A DNA stretch of 64,000 nt from Flavobacteriaceae bacterium PS02336 (lineage in GTDB: Bacteria > Bacteroidota > Bacteroidia > Flavobacteriales > Flavobacteriaceae): contig JASCOF010000001.1 of assembly GCA_029960065.1 (NCBI GenBank), positions 248,001 through 312,000 on the forward strand, written 5' to 3'. Position numbers and translations under genes: made by a program. Shown here piece after piece: positions 25,473 through 33,358 of the stretch. The notes beneath the pieces were generated by a model. The model had not been told where the DNA came from. It was given only the letters and a program-made list of their open reading frames with translations, and searched no databases. Positions within the stretch are counted from its first letter, which is position 1; the number at the start of each line of letters is the position of its first letter.

Positions 25473-25850
25473 ATGTCACAAAATATTATTTTAACTACAG
25501 GAACATACGATTTAATCAAAGATCACATTAGAAGAAAAAAAGTAACACCTCAGGAAGAAGAGCTTTTATTGGGGCAGTTAAAAAATGCAAGTCAGGTATT
25601 AAGAAAAAATCTTCCTGAAGATATTGTTTCGATAAACCGAAAAGTTACTTACAAAGACCATATTAAAAATGAAGAAAAAACAATTGTTTTGGTTGGTCCA
25701 GAAAATGTAAAGGTAAGCAAGAATAAAATTTCCGTTCTCTCAGATGAAGGTATTGCGATGGTAGGATACAAAACGGGTGATCTTATCGAATGGCCAGCCA
25801 AAAAAGGAAATTTAAAACTAGAAATTTTAAAAGTAGAAGCAGAGTCTTAA
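25473..25850 (+). CDS. GreA/GreB-family C-terminal-domain protein
   Basis: 125 aa. The C-terminal part (EEKTIVLVGPENVKVSKNKI, then SDEGIAMVGYKTGDLIEWPA) matches the FKBP-like C-terminal domain of GreA/GreB and Rnk. The N-terminal ~50 residues are helical but too short for the full coiled coil of GreA. Such Rnk-like proteins bind RNA polymerase; whether this one rescues paused complexes is unknown. Monocistronic with a strong terminator. Confidence 0.8.
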   Translation: MSQNIILTTGTYDLIKDHIRRKKVTPQEEELLLGQLKNASQVLRKNLPEDIVSINRKVTYKDHIKNEEKTIVLVGPENVKVSKNKISVLSDEGIAMVGYKTGDLIEWPAKKGNLKLEILKVEAES

Positions 25851-25878
25851 TACTTTTTGTTTTCGTTTAAAATTAGTA

Positions 25879-25918
25879 ACATCCCAAAAGAGGTTTCTCT
25901 TTTGGGATATTTTTTTAG
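25879..25918 (+). terminator. Terminator after the GreA/GreB-like gene
   Basis: Perfect stem ATCCCAAAAGA / TCTTTTGGGAT with tail ATTTTTTTAG. Confidence 0.9.
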
Positions 25919-26017
25919 AGGAAAGCAAAATGATAAGATAATTACTTCAAATAATGCTCATTGAAAGATTAAAATAATTAAATTCGTTCTTCTTAATTTA
26001 ACCGTAACCAATTATAA

Positions 26018-26809
26018 ATGAGTATGAAACAAGCTGAAGATATCAATGAAGTAATTCTGTTATTGGATGAAATAATAGAAAAATCAAAAATAGACCAGAG
26101 CAATCTGGGGTTATTTGCCATTTTGTACCGTGAAGTTACGGTAAGAGTAAAAGAAGGTATTCTGGCTGGTTCTTTTCAAAATGGCGAGCGAATGGAAAAA
26201 TTGGATGTTTGTTTTGCCAATAGGTATCTCAAAGCGTATTATGAATATCAAGCCAAAGAAAAACCATCTGAATGCTGGGGATTTGCTTTTGAACAAGCCG
26301 AAAATTTTTGGCCGATAGTGCTGCAGCATTTACTTCTCGGAATTAATGCACACATAAACCTAGATTTAGGCATTGCTTCAGCACAAGTTAGTACAGTTGA
26401 AGATATTGAAGATTTAAAATCTGATTTTGATAAAATAAACTTCATTCTTAGCAGTTTGGTTGGCGGTGTCGAAAAATGTTTAATCAAAATTTGGCCGACA
26501 CTTACGTGGATATTAAAATTTACAGGCAAAATAGATAATTTCTTTATAGATTTTAGCATGGAAACGGCAAGAAACGGTGCATGGAAATTTGCCAATGAAT
26601 TTGTAGCAGTTCCAGAAAATGATAGAGAAGCCTGCATTCAATTAAGAGACCAGAGAATAACAGAAATCGCCCGATTGGTTTCAAATCCGGGATATTTTGT
26701 AAGTGCCGTTTTCAAATTCATCCGCTTATTTGAAAGAGGAACTATCGCTCAAAAAATAATCGATATGCAGATTATGGAAGAAAAAAATATGGAATGTATT
26801 GCGGCATAA
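26018..26809 (+). CDS. DUF5995 family protein
   Basis: 263 aa, all helical and without signal peptide or TM segment. The motif WPIVLQHLLLGINAHINLDLG (about residues 98-118, quoted here as WPIVLQHLLLG and INAHINLDLG) with conserved His residues matches DUF5995, a cytoplasmic family of unknown function in which the His/Asn cluster could bind metal. Start MSMKQ chosen because no upstream in-frame start exists nearby; M3 is an alternative. Ends with its own terminator. Confidence 0.75.
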   Translation: MSMKQAEDINEVILLLDEIIEKSKIDQSNLGLFAILYREVTVRVKEGILAGSFQNGERMEKLDVCFANRYLKAYYEYQAKEKPSECWGFAFEQAENFWPIVLQHLLLGINAHINLDLGIASAQVSTVEDIEDLKSDFDKINFILSSLVGGVEKCLIKIWPTLTWILKFTGKIDNFFIDFSMETARNGAWKFANEFVAVPENDREACIQLRDQRITEIARLVSNPGYFVSAVFKFIRLFERGTIAQKIIDMQIMEEKNMECIAA

Positions 26810-26877
26810 TTTTGGAAAAATAATCCAGATATTCGATAAACCGCAAAGAAAACTTTCTATTTAAAAAATAATAAAAA

Positions 26878-26912
26878 GGAGCTGCATGATTTTGCAGCTT
26901 TTTTGTTTTTTA
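26878..26912 (+). terminator. Terminator after the DUF5995 gene
   Basis: Stem AGCTGCA / TGCAGCT followed by TTTTTTGTTTTTT. Confidence 0.85.
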
Positions 26913-27042
26913 ATGATTTTTATTTTGCATCATTGCTGTACAAACAGATTAGAAATCTATGCTGTTTTTTTTCCGAATTGTTCTTTAGCCGCGTCACATT
27001 TAAATACATGAAATGTTCAAGTAATTTTGTAATTATATTTTA

Positions 27043-27050
27043 TATTTTTG
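27043..27050 (+). promoter_or_regulatory. Putative -7 box of the 322-aa membrane protein gene
   Basis: TATTTTTG (TAnnTTTG) 43 bases before the ATG. A second match TAATTTTG lies ~20 bases further upstream. Confidence 0.5.
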
Positions 27051-27093
27051 AACCAACAACCACCAAATCCCCAATTAATAAACTAACCATTTT

Positions 27094-28062
27094 ATGAACA
27101 TCATTACATCAAAAACAAGTTTACCTAAAATTTATAATACCTTCGGATTAATTGCATTTATTTATGCCGGATTAATGCTTATTTTTTCAGTTTACAAAGA
27201 TTTCTTTTATGTGGACCAAACTTGGCTGCATGGATTAACGGCAAATGGATTTTCTGTTTTCAGTAATTTAATCTGGATAGGAGTTCTTATTGTGTTTAAA
27301 ATTCTTTTGAATAAAACACTTCAATACAATAAAGCAAATTCGTTGATCAATGCGTCCCTGATTTTTTTAGGAATAGGAGTTTATTCCGTTGCAGTAGTTT
27401 TGTTTAAGCTGCTAAAAGTGTATTTCTCTTCAGACGATGTTAATGCGTTACTTTCTTTTGGCGCAAGCTCTATTTCGAGTGCCATATTACTAGGCTTATC
27501 GAGTGTAGCAATGATTGTAGTATATATTATTTTAGGAAACCGTATTAGAAAAATTGATGTTGTTTTAAATGATTACTTTAAAATCTTAGGTTTTTCATTT
27601 ATGGTTTATGCAATTGTTTCGGCACTTCAAATGGTAAAAGTCTTTAATAGCGATATCATTGCGTTTTTACCAAAAATAGTTGTGGTTGCGGTCTTAGGAT
27701 ATATTTTTAAAGAAGTTTCGAAAATGAATCCAGCTGATCTGCCATCTGAGCCAGAACCTTCTCCAGCTAAAAAAATCTCGCAAAATAAAACAGAAAAAGT
27801 AGAAAAAATAAACGTTGCAAACAGAAAGAAGGAAATTGCTGAGCAGGAAATAATTCCAGATTTTGACATTAATCAATTGGAAAATAAAGAAACAATTCTT
27901 TCTTATTTTGAGAATCTTTCAAACGATGAAAAAAGCAGACTAGAAAATGTAGTTTCAAAAAAATATACACAGAATTTAACCGACGAGCAGAAAAAGAATC
28001 TTATTTTACATCATATAACAGAGAAAAAACTCTACGATCATAACCGATTTGCTCCACAATAG
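27094..28062 (+). CDS. Hypothetical six-TM protein with charged cytoplasmic tail
   Basis: 322 aa. About six hydrophobic segments fill residues 15-215. A Pro/Glu/Lys-rich linker (DLPSEPEPSPAKKISQ) leads to a soluble C-terminal domain (~255-322, LENKETILSYFENLSNDEKS). No transporter or enzyme motif recognised. Single gene ending at a hairpin that it shares with the convergent 79-aa ORF. Confidence 0.65.
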   Translation: MNIITSKTSLPKIYNTFGLIAFIYAGLMLIFSVYKDFFYVDQTWLHGLTANGFSVFSNLIWIGVLIVFKILLNKTLQYNKANSLINASLIFLGIGVYSVAVVLFKLLKVYFSSDDVNALLSFGASSISSAILLGLSSVAMIVVYIILGNRIRKIDVVLNDYFKILGFSFMVYAIVSALQMVKVFNSDIIAFLPKIVVVAVLGYIFKEVSKMNPADLPSEPEPSPAKKISQNKTEKVEKINVANRKKEIAEQEIIPDFDINQLENKETILSYFENLSNDEKSRLENVVSKKYTQNLTDEQKKNLILHHITEKKLYDHNRFAPQ

Positions 28063-28077
28063 ATGAAGTTTAAAATG

Positions 28078-28121
28078 CTTAATTCATTAGAATTTTCAGT
28101 AAACAATTCTAATGAATTAAG
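28078..28121. terminator. Bidirectional hairpin between convergent genes
   Basis: Stem CTTAATTCATTAGAATT / AATTCTAATGAATTAAG, perfect over 17 bp. The stop codon of the minus-strand 79-aa gene lies inside the right arm. Confidence 0.75.
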
Positions 28122-28356
28122 TATTAAAAAATACTAAAAGAAATACAAACGCTCCAAGAAAAATGCCGCCAATCATATGATTTCGGTCACTATTATCATC
28201 TCTTTTCTGAGCACTGCCGTTTGGTGAACGGAAACTTGAAAATGTTCTAAAATCATTGTCATTTGACAAGGTTGATAAATTAAAAAAAACAAATCGTACC
28301 GAAGCTCCTAAAAACTCCAGAATATTGCGGCCTGATAGTATGTCTAAAAAATCCAT
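28117..28356 (-). CDS. Small hypothetical single-TM protein
   Basis: 79 aa. MDFLDILSGRNILEFLGASV begins an amphipathic segment, a polar Asn/Asp/Arg-rich middle follows, and a C-terminal TM helix (GGIFLGAFVFLLVFF) ends the protein. The start pattern looks conserved in small flavobacterial membrane proteins from memory, but I cannot name a family. It sits 15 bases after the stop of the SRPBCC gene's far side, same strand, so probably a downstream gene of that unit. Confidence 0.5.
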   Translation of the reverse strand: MDFLDILSGRNILEFLGASVRFVFFNLSTLSNDNDFRTFSSFRSPNGSAQKRDDNSDRNHMIGGIFLGAFVFLLVFFNT

Positions 28357-28371
28357 TTTGAGAAATCGGGT

Positions 28372-28866
28372 TTAATTATTAATCATAGGGTTCAAATCCA
28401 AATCTTTATTACGCAAATCCAGTCCACCTTCGTAAACTGATTTGAGGTTGGTCAAATAAAAATGCCAGCCGTTAGAACAGCCCAATCTAATGTATTGTTT
28501 CGAGGAATCATCTGTCGGAATGTTATGATGACGAAGTTCTACAATCGTATAACCATTTGTTTCGCTTAGTTTGATATCTACCAGGCAATCTCCTTCAAAC
28601 GTAAACTGTAAATAATTTTTTCCGTTAGCAGCAGTAATTTTTCCTTTCATGGAATCATCGTATAAATACCAAAGCCATTCATAACTATTGCCTTCAGAAA
28701 CGTTTTGATCTTTGCTGATTAATGCTGCATTAGAATCAAAAAAAGATACTTTTTCTAGAAACCATTTTTCTAATTCACCTGCAATTGTCCAAGCTTTGTA
28801 AATGTCTTCGATTTTAGCTTTAACCGCTATTTTTTTGGTGAAAGAGGTCCAGTCGAAATTTTTCAT
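28372..28866 (-). CDS. SRPBCC (AHSA1-like) domain protein
   Basis: 164 aa. The N-terminus IAVKAKIEDIYKAWTIAGEL and the WFLEKVSF and EWLWYLYDD segments, ending with the long C-terminal helix GWHFYLTNLKSVYEGGLDLR, match the START/Bet v1-like SRPBCC fold of AHSA1 proteins, which bind hydrophobic ligands in a deep pocket. Cytoplasmic; ligand unknown. Between the serine hydrolase gene and the 79-aa gene on one strand. Confidence 0.88.
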   Translation of the reverse strand: MKNFDWTSFTKKIAVKAKIEDIYKAWTIAGELEKWFLEKVSFFDSNAALISKDQNVSEGNSYEWLWYLYDDSMKGKITAANGKNYLQFTFEGDCLVDIKLSETNGYTIVELRHHNIPTDDSSKQYIRLGCSNGWHFYLTNLKSVYEGGLDLRNKDLDLNPMINN

Positions 28867-28897
28867 GGTTTAAATTTTAGTATTCACACAATCAAAT

Positions 28898-29986
28898 TTA
28901 CATTTTTTTAGTTGTACTCAAAACAGCCTTTTTCTTCAACACATATTCATAATTAGTATCCATTAATTCTCCTATTAAGCGAGAATTGTTGTGGTTCAGT
29001 AAAATTACCATTCCCCAGTTTGATTTTTTATCATAGGCAAGAATAGTAGCGCATCCCATTGTGTTTCCTGTTTTATAAAAATAAACATCATCAGCCATTC
29101 GTTCCATCTGCTGGCCAAAACCTATTTCTCTTTCTGTATTTTTAAAAAAAGTCATTTCGGTAATTGCTGTTGCTTTCGAGATTTCGCCTTTATTTGACAA
29201 AATAGTTTTGAGCAGTTTTGTCAAATCTGAAGTATTTGATTTTACAAGACCAGCGGGAGCGATCAAAGAATTCCAGTTAAAAAAATCCTGCGGACTTCCA
29301 TTAAATTCATAACCCGTAACTTTATTTTTTACGTTAAAATTGCTTGTCAGCGTGTTTTCCATTTTAAGAGGCAAAAGCATTTTTTCTTTCAGCACCTCTT
29401 CAAAACTCTTTGCGTAGACTTTCTCTAAAATCATTCCCATCAGCGTATAACTGATATTAGAATAACGATAACTTCCGTAGTCTATTAGTTTAGTATTTGC
29501 GTTTATAAGGTCATGAACGCTCTCTTTCGTAATGTCTAATGGCTGTTTTGGATTTATTTCCATTAGTTTTTTAAAATCAAAATTAGGCAGACCAGATTGG
29601 TGCGAAGCCAGATCTGAGATTTTAATCTTGCCTTTAATTTCATTTGACAAAATGTACTCTTTTGGCAAATAATCGTCTATAAAATCATCAATTTTAAGTT
29701 TGCCTTCGTTATGGGCTTGTGCGATTAAATTTCCAGTAAGAAGTTTGGTAATCGAACCAATTTCATAAATAGTATTCTCGTTTACGGCTTGTGGACTTTC
29801 TTTGCTGATTTTTCCGTAATTAAAAAAAGAAGCGTTTCCATTTTCTACAAATCCTATGCTCATTGCTATTTCTGGATTTTTAGCAGAAATGGAACGAAAA
29901 ATAGAATCAATTTTTTTTGCAGAAGATTGTCCAAAAGTAATTTGGCTTGTAAGTAGTAGAATTAAAATACTGGTAGTTATTTTCAT
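28898..29986 (-). CDS. Serine hydrolase of the beta-lactamase / class C family
   Basis: 362 aa with a signal peptide ending at TFGQ (~20). The catalytic S-x-x-K is S78-I-T-K81 (EIGSITK), the Y-x-N triad is YSN (RYSNISYTLMG), and a KTG box is present (YFYKTGNTMGC). This is the penicillin-binding-protein-like fold of class C beta-lactamases, D-aminopeptidases and esterases; the true substrate cannot be told. Exported, likely periplasmic. Co-directional with the SRPBCC gene, 31 bases apart. Confidence 0.9.
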   Translation of the reverse strand: MKITTSILILLLTSQITFGQSSAKKIDSIFRSISAKNPEIAMSIGFVENGNASFFNYGKISKESPQAVNENTIYEIGSITKLLTGNLIAQAHNEGKLKIDDFIDDYLPKEYILSNEIKGKIKISDLASHQSGLPNFDFKKLMEINPKQPLDITKESVHDLINANTKLIDYGSYRYSNISYTLMGMILEKVYAKSFEEVLKEKMLLPLKMENTLTSNFNVKNKVTGYEFNGSPQDFFNWNSLIAPAGLVKSNTSDLTKLLKTILSNKGEISKATAITEMTFFKNTEREIGFGQQMERMADDVYFYKTGNTMGCATILAYDKKSNWGMVILLNHNNSRLIGELMDTNYEYVLKKKAVLSTTKKM

Positions 29987-30024
29987 TAGTTTTTTGTTTT
30001 GATTTAAATGAAATACAGATGTTT

Positions 30025-30501
30025 TTAGAATATATTGTTATAACCAAGCAGATTTCCAACAGAAATATAGGTAAACACCAAACCCACAATGGCTAACATT
30101 ATTAAACCAAAGCCATTGGAGTTATCTTTTAAAATAAATTTTTCTGGACTCTCTGAATTGTAAATTATTTTTACGCTTTTATGGATATTTGCTTGAAACG
30201 ACCGAACTTTATCCAAATCTGATGAGGTGTGGAACGAAGGTTTTCCCGTAATTATTTTTTCTTCAATGGTTTGAAACTCAACAATTGGTGTCTTGTATCC
30301 TTCTGCATCTGATTCGTAAGAGATAATTCTTCCAGTAATTTCTATTCCATTTTTGCTAATATTATTTAGGTGTAAAATGCTATTAACTGTATAAACTAAT
30401 GCAATTATACCGAAAATTAAGAAACAAATTACAGGTTTGTAAAACATAAAGAAAACAAAAAAGACAACATATAATATCCCATACTTTTTATTAAAATCCA
30501 T
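30025..30501 (-). CDS. DUF3592-like membrane protein
   Basis: 158 aa. Two N-terminal hydrophobic segments (~8-40), a beta-rich extracytoplasmic domain (ITGRIISYESDAEGYKTPIV, then SVKIIYNSESPEKFIL) and a C-terminal TM (~133-150). The ordering and the VEFQT and V-x-V-x-YNPxxP-like words fit DUF3592. Function unknown. Part of a run of small minus-strand membrane genes. Confidence 0.65.
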   Translation of the reverse strand: MDFNKKYGILYVVFFVFFMFYKPVICFLIFGIIALVYTVNSILHLNNISKNGIEITGRIISYESDAEGYKTPIVEFQTIEEKIITGKPSFHTSSDLDKVRSFQANIHKSVKIIYNSESPEKFILKDNSNGFGLIMLAIVGLVFTYISVGNLLGYNNIF

Positions 30502-30557
30502 TTTTATGCTAATTTTGTTTTGGTTTAAAATTGTCTTTTAAATTTAGAAACAAGGCT

Positions 30558-30764
30558 TCAAATTTTTCTTTGAATTATCAAAAGAAGCCATACTGCAATT
30601 CCAAAAAGGATTGAAAAAATAATATTGCTTTTTTCAGGATTTCCAGTGTTAAATAAATGACTTAAAACTGCTGCTGTGCAACAAACAACTCCAAACTTTA
30701 AAATCCTGCTTAGCCAAGTTTTGTCCCGATAATTCCAGTTTTGATTTTGTGTAATTTTTTTCAT
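30558..30764 (-). CDS. Small hypothetical two-TM protein
   Basis: 68 aa with a polar N-terminus (MKKITQNQNWNYRDKTWLSR) and two hydrophobic helices, ending in IQRKI. It lies 19 bases before the start of the next gene downstream side and 56 bases from the DUF3592 gene, so probably in one transcript with the 174-aa gene. No family recognised. Confidence 0.5.
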   Translation of the reverse strand: MKKITQNQNWNYRDKTWLSRILKFGVVCCTAAVLSHLFNTGNPEKSNIIFSILFGIAVWLLLIIQRKI

Positions 30765-30783
30765 TTGTTTGATTAGTATTATG

Positions 30784-31308
30784 TTACAAGAAAAAAAATG
30801 TAACGATTAAAAATACAACAAAACACAGGATGTCGATTATTGTAACATTTCGCTCGTCTAAAATATCATATTTGCTTCCTTTTGCAGGTGCAACCAATTC
30901 TTTATTTTGAGTTCTTAAACTTATAAATCTTAGAAATTGAAAAAGTACTAATGTAATTAATGTATTTCTTAAACCTTGACCTGCATTATAATTAGTCATT
31001 GATAATTCGGGTAAATCTTTAATAGTTAGAAAAAGGCATAGATGAATTACTCCAATTGCTGTCCAAATTAAAAAGTAATTAAAATTACGAAGCGCTTTAT
31101 ATTGGAAAATATAAATAAAAAATTGTGTTCCGAAACCGTAGAAGAAAATTATTTTCTGCAGACTACTTTTGTTTGCAAAACCATATGTTAACAAGAAAAT
31201 AGAAAGCAGTAGATAGGAACTAATAGTGATAATGTTCCAGTTACTTAATTTGTAAAAACGAATTAATTTATTTTGCATTAAAGGTATTATCTCTTTTGTT
31301 TTTTTCAA
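30784..31308 (-). CDS. Hypothetical multi-TM protein
   Basis: 174 aa with about five hydrophobic segments (~20-40, 47-66, 72-95, 115-130 and 155-174). A short soluble loop KNKELVAPAKGSKYDILDER lies before the last helix. No domain recognised. First gene of the small minus-strand membrane group. Confidence 0.55.
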   Translation of the reverse strand: MKKTKEIIPLMQNKLIRFYKLSNWNIITISSYLLLSIFLLTYGFANKSSLQKIIFFYGFGTQFFIYIFQYKALRNFNYFLIWTAIGVIHLCLFLTIKDLPELSMTNYNAGQGLRNTLITLVLFQFLRFISLRTQNKELVAPAKGSKYDILDERNVTIIDILCFVVFLIVTFFFL

Positions 31309-31376
31309 ATATATAAATTAACCTGTAAGAATTCTTACTTTCGATATGTTTGTTTTCTAACAATCGTAAGTTGTCT

Positions 31377-32174
31377 TTATAAAATAAAATTACCTTCTAA
31401 AACAATTACCGCTTCTCCAAAAATGTAAACCTTGTTGTCTACAAGTTCTGTGCTCATAGTTCCGGTTCTCAATGAAGATTGATAAGCGTCAAACTTTGTT
31501 TTATTGAGTTTTGTTGCCCAATATTTTGTCAAAAAAGTTTGAACTCCGCCCGTTACGGGATCTTCATTTGTTCCCGCCCAAGGCCAGAAATAACGATAAT
31601 GAAAATCAAAATTATTGTTGTCGGAAAGAGCAGTTACCAAAACGCCGCTTATTCCGTTATGCGAATTGATTAAAGCGGTGAAATCGGGTTTTAAATTTGC
31701 CAATTCACGCGCACTTTCAATTTCGAGTAAAATTATTTTATTGTTCGGGCTGTATCTTTTTGCTTTAGTTGCAGCAATGCCTAATGCATCGAGCAGTTTT
31801 TGAGGAACTTCTATTGCTTCGGTTTCATAAACAGGAAATTGCATTTTGATTTTATACGCTTCTTTTTCAATAAATAACTCCACATTATTGCAGTTTATAA
31901 ACGTTATATTCTCAAATGAAGTTGTGCTGAAAATGATTTTAGAAGAAGCCAAAGTCGCGTGTCCGCATAACGGAATTTCAGTTTTTGGACTAAAAAAACG
32001 AATACTATATATATTCTCTTTTATTTGTTTTACAAAGGCAGTTTCCGAAAACCCAATTTCGGCGGCAATGCTTTGCATCGTTTCTGAGTCTAAATCTTTT
32101 TCTGGAAGACAAACTGCAGCTGGATTTCCTTTAAATTTTTCATTCGTAAATGAGTCAACAAAATAAGTCTTCAT
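31377..32174 (-). CDS. PhzF-family isomerase / epimerase
   Basis: 265 aa, the usual length for PhzF-like proteins with the diaminopimelate-epimerase fold. Catalytic Glu44 is in GFSETAFV; the N-terminal FKGNPAAVCL and PLCGHATLAS motifs and the C-terminal NEDPVTGG are family signatures. Members outside phenazine loci are enzymes of unknown substrate, often metabolite isomerases. It sits 13 bases downstream of the HEAT-repeat gene on the same strand, so the two are probably co-transcribed. Confidence 0.9.
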   Translation of the reverse strand: MKTYFVDSFTNEKFKGNPAAVCLPEKDLDSETMQSIAAEIGFSETAFVKQIKENIYSIRFFSPKTEIPLCGHATLASSKIIFSTTSFENITFINCNNVELFIEKEAYKIKMQFPVYETEAIEVPQKLLDALGIAATKAKRYSPNNKIILLEIESARELANLKPDFTALINSHNGISGVLVTALSDNNNFDFHYRYFWPWAGTNEDPVTGGVQTFLTKYWATKLNKTKFDAYQSSLRTGTMSTELVDNKVYIFGEAVIVLEGNFIL

Positions 32175-32187
32175 TTTTAATTGTGTT

Positions 32188-32820
32188 TTATTGATGTCTT
32201 TTCTTTATTTGTTCGATTGCATATTGAGCAGAATGTTTTACATCTCTTTTACGGCTTTTTAAATGTTTTTCTAAGTACGGAATAGCTTTTGGAGTTCCAA
32301 TTTTATTTAGTGTTGCGTTGGCATAAATTATATCAAAAACATCTTCCGAATTTTCAATAATATCAATTAACACATTTTCCACCAATGGATCAAAACAATA
32401 ATTTAAAGACTTAATCGCACTAAGTCTGATTTGCCATTTGTCACTTTGTGTCATTTTAATTAAAGGCTGAAAATCTGTTCCTATTGGTTTTTTGATTGCG
32501 GCAATTCTTTCCAGTAAAGAAGAAATAATGTACTTGTCGGTTTCTTTGTCAATTCGATGAATCAAAAATGCTAACGCCGCTGCATCTGAAGTATTTTTAG
32601 CAATATGTCCTAGTAGAAAATAGGAGCGATCTCTTTTTTTCTTGTCTTTTTCCTTGTCAATAAATGCAATAAGTTGTGGTATGAAATCTATGTTATCAAC
32701 TTTCTCAGCTTCTCGTAATGCCTGCCAGCTTATTGTTTTAGAAGAATCATAACCAGGTTCATTAGTTTTGTCGCTGGTATCAGACATTCTTTCAATAAGG
32801 TTTGCTAAATAATAGTCCAT
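32188..32820 (-). CDS. HEAT-repeat protein
   Basis: 210 aa from MDYYLANLIERMS, chosen over an upstream ATG because the 17 extra residues do not look protein-like. Repeated helical pairs such as KDKKKRDRSYFLLGHIAKN, then WQIRLSAIKSLNYCF, then IPYLEKHLKSRKRDVKHSAQ (the last as two pieces of one repeat) fit HEAT or PBS-lyase repeats, a protein-binding scaffold. Cytoplasmic. It is upstream of phzF and divergent from the 108-aa gene, with a palindrome between them. Confidence 0.75.
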   Translation of the reverse strand: MDYYLANLIERMSDTSDKTNEPGYDSSKTISWQALREAEKVDNIDFIPQLIAFIDKEKDKKKRDRSYFLLGHIAKNTSDAAALAFLIHRIDKETDKYIISSLLERIAAIKKPIGTDFQPLIKMTQSDKWQIRLSAIKSLNYCFDPLVENVLIDIIENSEDVFDIIYANATLNKIGTPKAIPYLEKHLKSRKRDVKHSAQYAIEQIKKRHQ

Positions 32821-32859
32821 AGTTTTTGTGTTTAGGAGCTCTGACGGTTGTAAACGACC

Positions 32860-32873
32860 GATTGTATACAATC
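32860..32873. promoter_or_regulatory. 14-bp perfect palindrome between divergent genes
   Basis: GATTGTATACAATC reads the same on both strands and lies between the HEAT-repeat gene and the 108-aa gene. It is placed like an operator for one or both; no regulator is encoded next to it. Confidence 0.4.
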
Positions 32874-32927
32874 ACGTAAAAATAATCTATTCTTTCTAAT
32901 TTCGTTTTGAAATAAAAATAGAAAATT

Positions 32928-33254
32928 ATGGAAGTGCAAAATAAAGAAAGAGTAGAAGAATTATTAGAATTAATGACTAAAACAAACTATTTCAACAAAC
33001 TAAAACCACAGAATAAAATAGGAAATTCTTTTACAATACCGTTACAAGTATCTTCTTATAACGAAATGAATATGATGGTTTCAGATTTGCTAAAAGCAAG
33101 TATTATTCTGCTTAATCCTGATGCAAATGGTTTGTCGAGTTTTACAAAAGGTAATAATGTCAATGTCATGACTTTGCTTGAAATAGCACTGCAATTATTA
33201 CCAGAAGATGAAATGGAATTGCTGGATGATTTGTGTAAGTTAAGTTTGAAGTAA
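32928..33254 (+). CDS. Hypothetical 108-aa protein, member of a local three-copy family
   Basis: 108 aa, soluble and acidic. The core MMVSDLLKASIILLNPDA, then VNVMTLLEIALQLLPEDE, then MELLDDLCKLSL recurs in a broken copy 1.9 kb downstream and, more diverged, in the 104-aa protein at 62.8 kb. All three lack TM or signal sequences and catalytic motifs. The two intact copies each have a divergent neighbour gene. Function unknown; it is a plausible small partner or regulatory protein. Confidence 0.7.
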   Translation: MEVQNKERVEELLELMTKTNYFNKLKPQNKIGNSFTIPLQVSSYNEMNMMVSDLLKASIILLNPDANGLSSFTKGNNVNVMTLLEIALQLLPEDEMELLDDLCKLSLK

Positions 33255-33277
33255 TATTATGATAGCATATTACATAC

Positions 33278-33358
33278 GATAGCGCGGATTTGCAATCCGT
33301 GCCCGCAAAGATTGGTTTGTATTTTTGATTATTTTTATCGTGTCTTATTGTTGCGGGT
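33278..33358. repeat. REP-like element, copy 1 (its right arm codes the end of the 341-aa protein)
   Basis: Left arm AGCGCGGATTTGCAATCCGT followed by GCCCGCAAAGATTGG; right arm GTGTCTTATTGTTGCGGG. The right arm matches that of the copy at 36.1-36.3 kb and spans the stop codon and last codons (TRNNKTR) of the minus-strand gene to its right. Confidence 0.7.

Noticed and set aside
26903..27097. 64-codon ORF before the 322-aa gene
   Set aside because: It runs through the terminator tail and the promoter of the next gene and has Phe/Cys-rich, non-protein-like composition.
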